DNA from: DATDRS01 sp035291605
GTDB lineage: Bacteria > Chloroflexota > Anaerolineae > Anaerolineales > UBA6663
NCBI GenBank assembly: GCA_035291605.1
Contig: DATDRS010000138.1
Coordinates: 1-14,958 of the forward strand
DNA length: 14,958 nucleotides
Direction: 5' to 3'
Shown: positions 1 to 8,308 of the stretch, one piece after another
How the letters are laid out: each line of letters opens with the position of its first letter
Position numbering within the stretch: the first letter of the stretch is position 1
The notes under the pieces: model-generated
Seen by the model: only the letters and a program-made list of their open reading frames with translations
Databases searched by the model: none
What the model was told of the DNA's origin: nothing
Position numbers and translations under genes: made by a program

Positions 1-255
1 CTCGACGGTATCCTCCCGGATGTCCACTGTGAACTCCGGCGGCCAGGCCAGCAAATAGCCTGCCACCCGCAGGCAGTTGTCTTCTAAAACCAGTTCGCCG
101 GTGAGCAGCGCAGTCAGCCGGGTTGTCACGATCTGGGGTTGGGGCGTGGCGGTCGGGCTGGGAGCCGAAGTTTTATGCGGCCCTACGTTGCAGGCTGTCC
201 AGGTAAACAACCCAACGCATAACGCGATACCTGCTCTCGTCAAGGGCCTCACCAC
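1..255 (-). CDS. Predicted lipoprotein, N-terminal part (runs off left edge)
   Basis: This minus-strand frame stays open for 85 codons from a GTG at 255-253 (a second GTG follows at 252-250) to the window edge. The N-terminus looks like a lipoprotein signal: Arg at residues 3 and 7, a hydrophobic stretch (about 9-20) and a candidate lipidated Cys at residue 22 in the context TWTAC. A Ser/Pro/Thr/Ala/Gln-rich linker follows (about 29-41), and then the sequence looks folded, with LTGELVLEDNCLRV and YLLAWPPEF. The last part resembles a small beta-rich domain seen in Chloroflexota lipoproteins, but I cannot name its function. An in-frame ATG exists at 294-292, but it would spoil the signal peptide. 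No strong ribosome-binding site is seen before the GTG. The gene is divergent from the LacI gene and shares its 150-base upstream region, so the operators there could also affect it. The lipobox is imperfect (Trp at -3). Confidence 0.62.
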   Translation of the reverse strand, partial: MVRPLTRAGIALCVGLFTWTACNVGPHKTSAPSPTATPQPQIVTTRLTALLTGELVLEDNCLRVAGYLLAWPPEFTVDIREDTVE

Positions 256-295
256 AAAAGAACCTATCCAGGGACAGTCTCCTGAAAATTGCATA

Positions 296-323
296 TTGAC
301 TTACCGGCTCTTTTCACTATACT
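296..323 (+). promoter_or_regulatory. Sigma70-like promoter of the LacI gene and cluster
   Basis: TTGACT at 296-301 and TATACT at 318-323 are separated by 16 bases, close to the consensus -35 and -10 boxes. Transcription would start around 330, inside the operator pair at 327-354, leaving a leader of about 75 bases before the LacI start at 406. This arrangement fits autorepression. It is the only convincing promoter ahead of the plus-strand genes, so it may drive the regulator and, through short gaps, the genes behind it. Assignment is by consensus match only. Confidence 0.6.
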
Positions 324-326
324 ACA

Positions 327-354
327 ATGTAAGCGTTTTCAGAAAGCGCTTACA
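327..354 (+). promoter_or_regulatory. Two adjoining LacI-family operators just downstream of the -10 box
   Basis: The stretch forms an inverted repeat: TGTAAGCG at 328-335 and CGCTTACA at 347-354. Read as operators, bases 327-341 fully match the WTGNAANCGNWNNCA pattern recognised by LacI/CcpA-type regulators, with the central CG at 334-335. A second, less perfect site, GAAAGCGCTTAC at 342-353, is centred on the CG at 347-348. The two centres are 13 bases apart. The pair overlaps the expected transcription start, so a bound repressor would block the promoter. The regulator encoded next to it is the obvious ligand. Confidence 0.72.
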
Positions 355-405
355 GGCTGGAAAGCTGACCTGCCTGTGGGCGCTCTTCTCCGAACCAGAC
401 AACCA

Positions 406-1422
406 ATGCACAAGCACCGCGCCACGATTGCGGACGTCGCCAAGCACGCTGGGGTTTCAATTGCCACCGTGAGCCGCGTCGTCAACCAGACGACCACGGT
501 ATCTGACGAGGCTGCGGCGCGGGTGCAGGCTTCCATCGCTGAACTCAAGTATAAACCCCATACCGCCGCCAGGAGCCTCGCCAGTCGCAAGACCCATACG
601 CTCGGTCTGGTTTTGCCGGAGATCAGCGGCGAGTTCTTTTCGCCGCTGCTGCGCGGCATCGAAGCCGTCGTGCGCGAGGCGGGCTATGACTTGCTCATCT
701 CCACCCAGGGTCAGAGCAACGGGCGCCGGGAGGCGCGCCGCCCGCTGGGGGAGCACAACACCGATGGCCTGCTCGTCTTCACCAATTACCTCGACGAAAC
801 CGAGTTGACTCACCTGGGCCGCATGGGCTTTCCCGTCGTGCTGCTCTATCGCTCTGCGCCCGCCGCGTTGGCCATCCCCTGTGTCACGTTTGAAAACAAG
901 GATGGCTCGCGCCGCCTCGTGGATCATCTCATCGAAGCGCACGGTTTCCGCCGGATCGCGTTCCTGGCCGGGCCGGAGGATAACGAAGACTCGTACTGGC
1001 GCGAGACGGGATATCGCGAATCGCTGGCGGCGCACGGTCTTCCTTTTGATCCGACGCTCGTCGCCGTCGGCGGCTTCGACTACCAGGAGGCGCAGGCGCC
1101 GGTGGAGCACTGGCTGAGCGAGGGAATTGAGATGGACGCCATCTTTGCCGGGGATGACGAGTCGGCCACGGGTGTGATTGAGGTCATCCGCCGCGCGGGA
1201 AAGCGCGTCCCCGAGGATGTCGCCGTCGTCGGGTTTGACGACGTCCCGCTCTCGCGCCACCTGAACCCGCCCTTGACGACGGTGCGCGCTCCGATTGAGA
1301 TGACCGGGCGTGAGGCCGCGCGCCAGCTCGTGAACCTGATTCGCACCGGACGCGCCGACCCGCTCGTGCTCCTGCCCACCGAGCTGATTGTCCGTAACTC
1401 GTGCGGGTGTCATGGCGCGTGA
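406..1422 (+). CDS. LacI-family transcriptional regulator
   Basis: This 338-residue DNA-binding regulator has the usual length for the family. The N-terminal helix-turn-helix spans residues 6-27 (TIADVAKHAGVSIATVSRVV) and is followed by the hinge region ending near 60. A periplasmic-binding-protein-like effector domain begins at THTLGLVLPEISGEFF. The C-terminus reads LIVRNSCGC, as in many sugar regulators. The start is the ATG at 406, because the helix-turn-helix begins just after it; the open frame extends upstream to 289, but that would translate through the promoter and operators. No clear Shine-Dalgarno sequence precedes 406. Such proteins repress transport and hydrolase genes until a sugar or sugar phosphate binds. 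The operator pair upstream suggests self-regulation and control of the genes that follow. The effector cannot be read from the sequence. Confidence 0.93.
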   Translation: MHKHRATIADVAKHAGVSIATVSRVVNQTTTVSDEAAARVQASIAELKYKPHTAARSLASRKTHTLGLVLPEISGEFFSPLLRGIEAVVREAGYDLLISTQGQSNGRREARRPLGEHNTDGLLVFTNYLDETELTHLGRMGFPVVLLYRSAPAALAIPCVTFENKDGSRRLVDHLIEAHGFRRIAFLAGPEDNEDSYWRETGYRESLAAHGLPFDPTLVAVGGFDYQEAQAPVEHWLSEGIEMDAIFAGDDESATGVIEVIRRAGKRVPEDVAVVGFDDVPLSRHLNPPLTTVRAPIEMTGREAARQLVNLIRTGRADPLVLLPTELIVRNSCGCHGA

Positions 1423-1430
1423 TGCTACTG

Positions 1431-1441
1431 AGAAAGGAGGT
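1431..1441 (+). promoter_or_regulatory. Strong Shine-Dalgarno-like sequence without a start codon
   Basis: AGAAAGGAGGT is complementary to the pyrimidine-rich 3' end of 16S rRNA over its full length, yet no ATG or GTG lies at a usable distance downstream; the TTG at 1441 touches the motif. It sits 72 bases before the ATG of the binding-protein gene, which has its own Shine-Dalgarno sequence. It could be a ribosome standby site or a chance purine run. Confidence 0.3.
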
Positions 1442-1512
1442 TGTCGGAGAGAGACGTCGCCCGCTGCTTATCCCGCTTCGTTCATACCACTCAATCTCAG
1501 GAGGAGAATCAG

Positions 1513-2949
<1,437 letters not shown>

Positions 2950-2958
2950 GCATCGGTG

Positions 2959-3013
2959 CGGGGGAGCAGGGGAGCAAGGGGGAGTTTCTCCCCTGCACCC
3001 CTAGCCCCCTGCC
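2959..3013 (+). repeat. G-rich/C-rich imperfect inverted repeat between binding protein and permease
   Basis: A run of GGGGAGCA-like units (about 2961-2984) is followed by the C-rich counterpart CTCCCCTGCACCCCTAG and CCCCCTGC (2988-3013), with a loop of a few bases. The transcript would fold into a long, GC-rich, imperfect hairpin directly between the stop codon of the binding protein (2947-2949) and the Shine-Dalgarno sequence of the permease (about 3017-3027). It lacks a trailing U run, so a full intrinsic terminator is unlikely. A role in 3'-end protection of the upstream message, giving more binding protein than permease, is plausible. Confidence 0.6.
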
Positions 3014-3030
3014 TGGAAGGAGAGGAGACT

Positions 3031-3954
3031 ATGCAGCTCTCTCATCCCCGCCTCGCCTGGAGCCTGACCCGCCGCGAAGCCGCCTGGGCCTACGCCTTCA
3101 TCGCGCCGTGGCTCATCGGCTTCGTCGTGTTCACGGTCGGCCCGATGATCGCCTCGCTGTACTTCTCGTTTACCGACTACAACATCGTGGACACGCCCCG
3201 CTGGATCGGAGCGGCGAACTTCGTCAACCTGTTCCGCGATGAGCTGTTCTGGCGCTCGCTGGGGATCACGCTCAAATACGCGGCCTTTGTGCTCCCGCTG
3301 GGGCTGGTGATCAGTTACTTGGTGGCGGTCCTGCTCAACCAGAAGGTGCCGGGCGTCAACCTCTGGCGCACCGTCTACTTCCTGCCCTCGGTCGTCGCGG
3401 GCGTGGCCGTGGCCCTGCTCTGGTCGCGTATCTTCGACCCCAAGTTTGGCATTCTCAATCCCTTCCTCGCGCTGTTCGGCATCAAAGGCCCCGGCTGGCT
3501 GAGCGATCCGGACTGGGCCATTCCCGCGCTCGTCATCATGAGTCTGTGGAGCGTGGGCGGGAGCATCATCATCTACCTCGCCGGGTTGCAGGGTGTGCCC
3601 ACCGACCTGTACGACGCGGCTAAAGTGGATGGCGCGACGACGTGGCAGCGCTTCCGGCATGTCACCCTGCCCATGACGACGCCGGTCATTTTTTACAACC
3701 TGGTGCTCGGATTGATTGGCACGTTTCAATTCTTCACCGAGGTCTATGTCCTTACCGGCGGCGCGGGCGGCCCGGCGCGCTCGACGCTGTTTTACAACCT
3801 GTACTTATACCAGAACGCCTTCAAGTATTTTCACATGGGCTATGCCTCGACGATGGCCTGGGTGTTGTTCACCATCGTGCTGGGCCTGACCTTGCTGATC
3901 TTCCGCTCCTCGGACATCTGGGTGTACTACGAAGGCCAGTTGAAAGGACGGTAA
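3031..3954 (+). CDS. Sugar ABC transporter permease, first subunit (MalF/UgpA type)
   Basis: This 307-residue inner-membrane protein is one half of the transmembrane pore of the importer. About six membrane segments can be seen: roughly 18-45, 76-103, 116-132, 164-186, 217-238 and 273-291. The cytoplasmic EAA loop that docks on the ATPase is at about 186-220 (GVPTDLYDAAKVDGATTWQR, then LPMTTP). Family: binding-protein-dependent permeases of the CUT1 class (COG1175). The ATG at 3031 follows AAGGAGAGGAG (3017-3027); the frame is open upstream to 2956, but that extension is encoded by the G/C-rich hairpin. The stop codon is two bases before the next start, indicating co-translation with the second permease. 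No ATPase gene is present in the window, so a shared MsmX/UgpC-like ATPase elsewhere is presumed. Confidence 0.93.
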   Translation: MQLSHPRLAWSLTRREAAWAYAFIAPWLIGFVVFTVGPMIASLYFSFTDYNIVDTPRWIGAANFVNLFRDELFWRSLGITLKYAAFVLPLGLVISYLVAVLLNQKVPGVNLWRTVYFLPSVVAGVAVALLWSRIFDPKFGILNPFLALFGIKGPGWLSDPDWAIPALVIMSLWSVGGSIIIYLAGLQGVPTDLYDAAKVDGATTWQRFRHVTLPMTTPVIFYNLVLGLIGTFQFFTEVYVLTGGAGGPARSTLFYNLYLYQNAFKYFHMGYASTMAWVLFTIVLGLTLLIFRSSDIWVYYEGQLKGR

Positions 3955-3956
3955 CT

Positions 3957-5045
3957 ATGGATACGGTGGCTACCCCGGTAACCGCGGTCCCGGCGCGCAC
4001 CCGCCCCTTTAGCGACTGGCTCACGGGCCTGCAAGGGCAGGCACTGCTCCTCAAATCCATCACCACGCTCGTCATCGCGGCAGGCGCGGCGGTGATCATG
4101 GTTCCCTTGCTCTTCATGCTCGCCACCTCGGTCAAAGACCGCGATCAACTGCGGCAAAGCCCGCCGCCGCTCATCCCCATGGCGGCCGTCACGGTGGAAG
4201 TCAACGGCGAGCAAGAGCCGCTCTATCGTGTGACGATGGATGGCCAGACCCGTGAGATGGCCCTTATTAAAAACCGCCCACAGGGCAAAGGGTTGTTCGT
4301 GGATCCCGCCAACCCGGACCAGACCTACGAACTTGTCATCGCCGAGCAAACGCAGATCAAGCGTCTGGAGATTCACTGGGAAAATTATGCCGAAGCCCTG
4401 AGCCAGATGAAGTTCAACAGCCTGCTCCTCAACACGCTCGTCGTCACCTTTGCGGGCATGGCGGGGATGCTGTTCTCCTGCTCGCTGGTGGCCTACGGCT
4501 TTTCGCGTTTTCGCGCGCCGTGGATCAACGTCCTGTTCCTGGTCCTGCTCTCCACCATCATGCTGCCCGGCCAGGTGCGGCTGATCCCGACCTACGTGTT
4601 CTTCAACAAACTGGGCTGGGTGGATACGCTCCTGCCGCTTATTGTCCCGCAGTTCTTCGCCAACGCTTACGACGTGTTCCTGCTCCGGCAGTTCTTCATG
4701 AGCATTCCGCTCGAACTGGACGACGCGGCCAAGATTGACGGCGCTTCTCCCCTGCAGGTGCTGATGTACGTGATCCTGCCGCAGGCGCGCCCGGCCCTCG
4801 TCACCGTCGCCATCTTCCACTTCCTGTATGCGTGGAACGACTTCTACGAGCCGCTCATCTACCTGCACAGCCCGCAGAACTGGACGCTGGCGGTAGGCCT
4901 GCAAACGTTCAACGCGCTCTATGCCGTCAACACGCACTACATCATGGCCGCCTCGGTCGTGATGATCCTGCCGCCCATCATCCTCTACTTCCTCGCCCAG
5001 CGCATCTTCACCCAGGGCGTGGTCTTCTCCGGGGTCAAGGGCTAA
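3957..5045 (+). CDS. Sugar ABC transporter permease, second subunit (MalG/UgpE type) with extra loop
   Basis: This is the second pore subunit of the importer, at 362 residues clearly longer than the usual 270-300. The first membrane segment is about 36-58. It is followed by a hydrophilic insert of about 65 residues (75-138), rich in charged and beta-type sequence such as VTVEVNGEQEPLYRVTMDG, before the segments at about 155-182, 190-212, 225-243, 277-292 and 326-347. The EAA motif is at 249-275 (SIPLELDDAAKIDGASPLQV). The insert would lie outside the membrane, on the binding-protein side. The ATG at 3957 follows AAAGGA (3943-3948) and lies two bases after the previous stop. Its stop codon TAA (5043-5045) shares one base with the ATG of the deacetylase gene, so translation is probably coupled. 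Confidence 0.93.
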   Translation: MDTVATPVTAVPARTRPFSDWLTGLQGQALLLKSITTLVIAAGAAVIMVPLLFMLATSVKDRDQLRQSPPPLIPMAAVTVEVNGEQEPLYRVTMDGQTREMALIKNRPQGKGLFVDPANPDQTYELVIAEQTQIKRLEIHWENYAEALSQMKFNSLLLNTLVVTFAGMAGMLFSCSLVAYGFSRFRAPWINVLFLVLLSTIMLPGQVRLIPTYVFFNKLGWVDTLLPLIVPQFFANAYDVFLLRQFFMSIPLELDDAAKIDGASPLQVLMYVILPQARPALVTVAIFHFLYAWNDFYEPLIYLHSPQNWTLAVGLQTFNALYAVNTHYIMAASVVMILPPIILYFLAQRIFTQGVVFSGVKG

Positions 5046-5878
5046 TGGGCAAAACGCCCGATGGAGATTGGTGGTCACCCATGCCTGATAAAAAAGTAGT
5101 CCTCAGCATCGCCGCGCACGGCGACGACGCCGAATTTCTCGCGGGCGGCACACTGGCCGGACTCGCCGCCGAAGGCCACGCCGTTTACGTGTGCCTTGCC
5201 ACCGACAACGACCGGGGCTCGTTTCGCCTCTCGGCTGAAGAGTTGAAAGCCATGGCCCGGCCGGAAGCCGAAGCCTCAGCCCGCGCCCTCGGCGCCCAGG
5301 GCGTCTTCATGCTCGGCTACACCGACGGCGACCTGTGTGACGCGCCGCCGACCAAGCTGCGCGGGCAGATCATGCGCCTCATCCGCCAGCTCAAGGCCGA
5401 CATCATTTTCTCGTGGGATCCGTTTGCGCCGTTTGAGGGCCACCCCGACCATCGCGCTATTGCCTGGGCCGCGTCCGACGCGGCCTCCTTCGCGCACTTC
5501 AACCTTTATCACCTGGAGCATCTCGCCGAGGGGCTGCAACCGCATCGCGTGAGTGAGTATTACTGGTATTCCAAGGCCCGCTGGCAGACGAACAAACTCG
5601 TGGATATCACTGGCTCCATTGATCGCAAGCTGGAAGCGCTCTACGGTTACCAGTGCCAGATGGTATTGACGATTGACGAGTTCCTCGGCGAGGCGCGCGC
5701 GGCAGGCGTTCCTGAGTCGCAGTTAGGCGGGATTGACCCCCTCGATTACAAGCCGCTCATCGCCTCCGCCATCCGCGCGCGCAACGCGCAGCTCGGCGCG
5801 CAGATCGGCGTGGCGTACGCCGAGGCCTTCCGCTACGAGTGCGCGCAAGCGCCCGCGTTTGTGAAGGGCGCGGAATGA
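5045..5878 (+). CDS. PIG-L family zinc-dependent deacetylase
   Basis: This 277-residue predicted cytoplasmic metallohydrolase belongs to the LmbE/PIG-L family (COG2120). Its members remove acyl groups from N-acetylglucosamine-containing molecules, as in GlcNAc-PI, MshB and BshB. The metal-binding and catalytic signature is AAHGDDAEF, with His25, Asp27 and Asp28; the usual HPDD has Gly in place of Pro here. The second metal motif is GHPDHRAI, with His133 and His136. The ATG at 5045 overlaps the permease stop (TAATG), which favours coupled translation. A second ATG at 5081 would give 265 residues beginning MPDKKVVLSIAAHGDD, the typical family N-terminus, and is a real alternative. Position right behind the importer suggests that it acts on the imported sugar or a derivative. 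The exact substrate is unknown. Confidence 0.9.
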   Translation: MGKTPDGDWWSPMPDKKVVLSIAAHGDDAEFLAGGTLAGLAAEGHAVYVCLATDNDRGSFRLSAEELKAMARPEAEASARALGAQGVFMLGYTDGDLCDAPPTKLRGQIMRLIRQLKADIIFSWDPFAPFEGHPDHRAIAWAASDAASFAHFNLYHLEHLAEGLQPHRVSEYYWYSKARWQTNKLVDITGSIDRKLEALYGYQCQMVLTIDEFLGEARAAGVPESQLGGIDPLDYKPLIASAIRARNAQLGAQIGVAYAEAFRYECAQAPAFVKGAE

Positions 5879-5922
5879 CCATCACCCGGTGAAATCCGTG
5901 TACTGAACTGAAAGGGAGCCTC

Positions 5923-6921
5923 ATGCCATTGCGCCTGGCTTTCACCGGAACCGGCTATATTTCCAAAATCCACGCTCAGGCCGCGAAGAAATTGCCGGAG
6001 ATCGAGATGGCGGCGGTTGTCAACCACCGCCCCGAATCCATGGCCGCCTTCGCCAAAGAGTTCGGCATCCCGCGCCAGCAGGCCAGCGTGGCGGAGCTGC
6101 TCACGGCCGGCGGCGTGGACGCGCTCGTCGTCAGCACGCCGAACTACCTGCACGCCCCGGAGACCATCGCCGCGCTAAACGCCGGGGTGCATGTGATGGT
6201 CGAAAAGCCTATGGCACTGAACGCCGCCGAGGCCGAGGCGATGGTGGCCGCCGGCCAGGCTTCGGGCGCGGTGCTCATGGTGGCGCACTGCTGGCGTTTC
6301 GACTCCGAAGTGCTGTGGCTGCGCGAGCAAGTTCGATCGGGCAAGTTGGGGCAGATCATCCGCACGAAGGGATACGGCGTCCACGTGAACTGGGGGCCGG
6401 GCGGCTGGTTCACTCAGAAGCAATTCGCAGGCGGCGGCGCGCTGGCCGATTTGGGCATCCACGCGCTCGACACCGCCCGCTTTCTCATGGGAGATCCCAG
6501 GCCGGTGAGCGTCTACGCCCGCATCGGCGCCTACTACAAGGATTTTGACGTGGATGACACGGGTCTTCTCCTCGTCAACTGGGACAATGGCGCGGCGTCG
6601 TACGTCGAGTCCGGCTGGTGGCAGCCGCACGCCGACGGGCCGGAGGCTGCCACGCAGTTGTACGGGACGACCGGCCTCGGGCAGTTGTTCCCGACCGGGC
6701 TGCACCTGGCGGGCGACAAAATTGTGGAGTCCGGCTTCCCGCACCCGCGCGACCCGCACTGCCCGCAGAGCCTGTACGACGCGCAGTTGGCCTACTTCGT
6801 CCAGTGCATCCACGAGAAGCGCACCCCCAACCCGGGGGGAGCGGAGGGTTGGACGAACATGCGCGTCGTGGACGCCGCCTACGAAAGCGCGCGGACTGGA
6901 AAGGTCATCGAGTTGTTCTAA
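5923..6921 (+). CDS. Gfo/Idh/MocA family NAD(P)-dependent oxidoreductase
   Basis: This 332-residue cytoplasmic sugar or inositol dehydrogenase has the usual length. The N-terminal Rossmann fold begins at LAFTGTGYISKIHAQAA with a GxGxx nucleotide loop (residues 9-13). The family EKP motif is at 94-96 (VEKPMALNAAEAEAM), with Lys95 as a catalytic residue. The C-terminal domain carries GGGALADLGIHALDTARFLMG, where Asp177, His180 and Asp183 correspond to the catalytic DxGxHxxD pattern. Members oxidise or reduce a hydroxyl on sugars, sugar acids, inositols or sugar nucleotides. AAAGGGAG (5911-5918) precedes the ATG by four bases. A 44-base gap separates it from the deacetylase gene. In the same gene set is a DegT aminotransferase, the classical partner of such dehydrogenases. 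Substrate unknown. Confidence 0.93.
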   Translation: MPLRLAFTGTGYISKIHAQAAKKLPEIEMAAVVNHRPESMAAFAKEFGIPRQQASVAELLTAGGVDALVVSTPNYLHAPETIAALNAGVHVMVEKPMALNAAEAEAMVAAGQASGAVLMVAHCWRFDSEVLWLREQVRSGKLGQIIRTKGYGVHVNWGPGGWFTQKQFAGGGALADLGIHALDTARFLMGDPRPVSVYARIGAYYKDFDVDDTGLLLVNWDNGAASYVESGWWQPHADGPEAATQLYGTTGLGQLFPTGLHLAGDKIVESGFPHPRDPHCPQSLYDAQLAYFVQCIHEKRTPNPGGAEGWTNMRVVDAAYESARTGKVIELF

Positions 6922-6975
6922 AAGCGATAGGCGGTACGCAGCGTTGTGAAATTATCCGGGAGAAGAGCCTGAATC

Positions 6976-8268
6976 ATGAAGGTCGCTGTCATCGGTGGCG
7001 GTTCCACCTACACCCCTGAGTTGGTCAATGGTTTTTTGGCGCGCCTGGAGTCGTTCCCGCTCAAAGAACTCTGGCTGATGGACATTGACGCCGGGCGGCT
7101 GAAGATCGTCGGCGGGTTCGCCCAGCGGATGGCCGAGCACAAGGGCGCGCCGTTCAAAGTCGTGCTCACTGGCGACCAGCGCGAAGCGGTCACGGGCGCG
7201 TCCTACGTGACTACGCAGTTGCGCGTGGGGCAGATGCCCGCCCGCCGGGCCGACGAATACCTGGGCCGCCGCCATGGATTGATCGGGCAGGAGACCACGG
7301 GCGTCGGGGGGATGGCCAAGGCCCTGCGGACGATCCCGGTGATCCTCAAGATCGCCAGGGATATGCAGGAGCTTGCGCCGGGGGCGATGCTCGTCAACTT
7401 CACCAACCCGGCCGGCCTCGTCACCGAGGCGCTCTTCCGTTATGCGCCCGCGGTCCCGGCGGTGGGCGTGTGCAACGTCCCCATCACGACCAAGATGCGC
7501 ATCCTGGAGGGCGTGGAAAAGGAATTGGGAACGCGCATTGACCCCGCGCGGGCCGAACTGAAGACCCTCGGGTTAAATCATCTCTCATGGCATCGCGGTT
7601 TCACGCTCGACGGCGAGGACCTCTGGCCGCGCGTCATGGAAAGTTTCATCGCCGAACTCAAGGCTGAGTCTAAGCCGGAGTGGGATGTGCGCACCATCAA
7701 AACTCTGCGCCTGATGCCGAACTATTACCTGCGCTACTTTTATTACACCGACCAGAACGTGGCCGCGCAGGAGAAATGGCCGCCCTCCCGCGCTGAAGAA
7801 GTGATGGAGATCGAAAAAGGCCTGCTCCAGCAATATGCCGATCCGAATCTCAAAGAGCCTCCAGCAGATTTGATGAAGCGCGGCGGCGCGTACTACTCGA
7901 CCGTGGCGACCCAGTTGCTCAACGCGCACTACAACAATCTGGGCGAGACACAGGTGGTCAATGTGCGGCAGGATGGCGCGGTTTCGGGCTGGCCCGCGGA
8001 CTGGGTGCTGGAGATGCCCGCCCGCGTGGATCGTTCCGGCATCCACCCGCTGCCTGCCGAGCCGCTGCCGCCCGCGTGCTTTGGCCTATTGGCGCAGGTG
8101 AAGATGTACGAACTGCTCACCGTGGAAGCGGCCGTGCACGGCGACCGCAACGCGGCGTATCAGGCCTTGCTCACTCACCCGCTCGGTCCCAGGGCCGACA
8201 AGGTGCAGGCGGTGCTCGACGACCTGTTGGAGACGCACCAGGCGCACCTGCCGCAATTCTGGGGATGA
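6976..8268 (+). CDS. Glycoside hydrolase family 4 (6-phospho-beta-glucosidase-like)
   Basis: This 430-residue intracellular glycosidase uses NAD and a divalent metal, cleaving by oxidation at C3 and elimination rather than by acid/base hydrolysis (known for GH4). The NAD-binding N-terminus is KVAVIGGGSTYTPELVNGF. Other family blocks are QETTGVGGMAKALRTIPV (105-122), NFTNPAG (141-147), GVCNVP (164-169) and GLNHLSWHRGF (199-209). Cys166 and His202 match the metal-binding Cys and His of the family. The pattern resembles the 6-phospho-beta-glucosidase branch (BglT/CelF) more than alpha-galactosidases. No phosphotransferase system is present here, so any 6-phosphate would have to come from the adjacent kinase. 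ATG at 6976 with GGGAGAAGAG upstream. The stop TGA lies at the start of a short-period repeat. Confidence 0.92.
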   Translation: MKVAVIGGGSTYTPELVNGFLARLESFPLKELWLMDIDAGRLKIVGGFAQRMAEHKGAPFKVVLTGDQREAVTGASYVTTQLRVGQMPARRADEYLGRRHGLIGQETTGVGGMAKALRTIPVILKIARDMQELAPGAMLVNFTNPAGLVTEALFRYAPAVPAVGVCNVPITTKMRILEGVEKELGTRIDPARAELKTLGLNHLSWHRGFTLDGEDLWPRVMESFIAELKAESKPEWDVRTIKTLRLMPNYYLRYFYYTDQNVAAQEKWPPSRAEEVMEIEKGLLQQYADPNLKEPPADLMKRGGAYYSTVATQLLNAHYNNLGETQVVNVRQDGAVSGWPADWVLEMPARVDRSGIHPLPAEPLPPACFGLLAQVKMYELLTVEAAVHGDRNAAYQALLTHPLGPRADKVQAVLDDLLETHQAHLPQFWG

Positions 8269-8300
8269 CGGATAACGGTCGTCGGTCTTCCGTCTTCGGT
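8264..8300 (+). repeat. Degenerate heptamer repeat covering the end of the GH4 gene
   Basis: Five 7-base units in a row: GATGACG (8264), GATAACG (8271), GTCGTCG (8278), GTCTTCC (8285) and GTCTTCG (8292), then GTC. The TGA stop of the GH4 gene (8266-8268) is inside the first unit. The repeat ends eight bases before the kinase ATG at 8309 and occupies the place where a Shine-Dalgarno sequence would be expected. Short-period junction repeats of this kind occur in Chloroflexota and cyanobacterial genomes. Confidence 0.6.
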
Positions 8301-8308
8301 CAAGAACT

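Noticed and set aside
289..405. Upstream extension of the LacI gene to the ATG at 289
   Set aside because: It would translate the promoter and operator region; the conserved helix-turn-helix starts right after the ATG at 406.
77..472. Plus-strand open frame of 131 codons across the left intergenic region
   Set aside because: It runs antisense to the lipoprotein frame, then through the promoter, the operators and the start of the LacI gene in another frame. It has no domain-like sequence.
457..1413. Minus-strand open frame of 318 codons opposite the LacI gene
   Set aside because: It is a shadow of a high-GC gene: its product is rich in Arg, His and Val with no recognisable fold, and the other strand has a complete family match.
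4832..5044. Upstream extension of the deacetylase gene into the permease gene
   Set aside because: The extension is an out-of-frame reading of the permease C-terminus; the family's conserved start lies after 5045 or 5081.
3927..5078. Minus-strand open frame of 383 codons opposite the second permease
   Set aside because: Composition is dominated by Arg, His, Asp and Glu, as expected from the complement of a membrane protein gene; no signal or motif is present.
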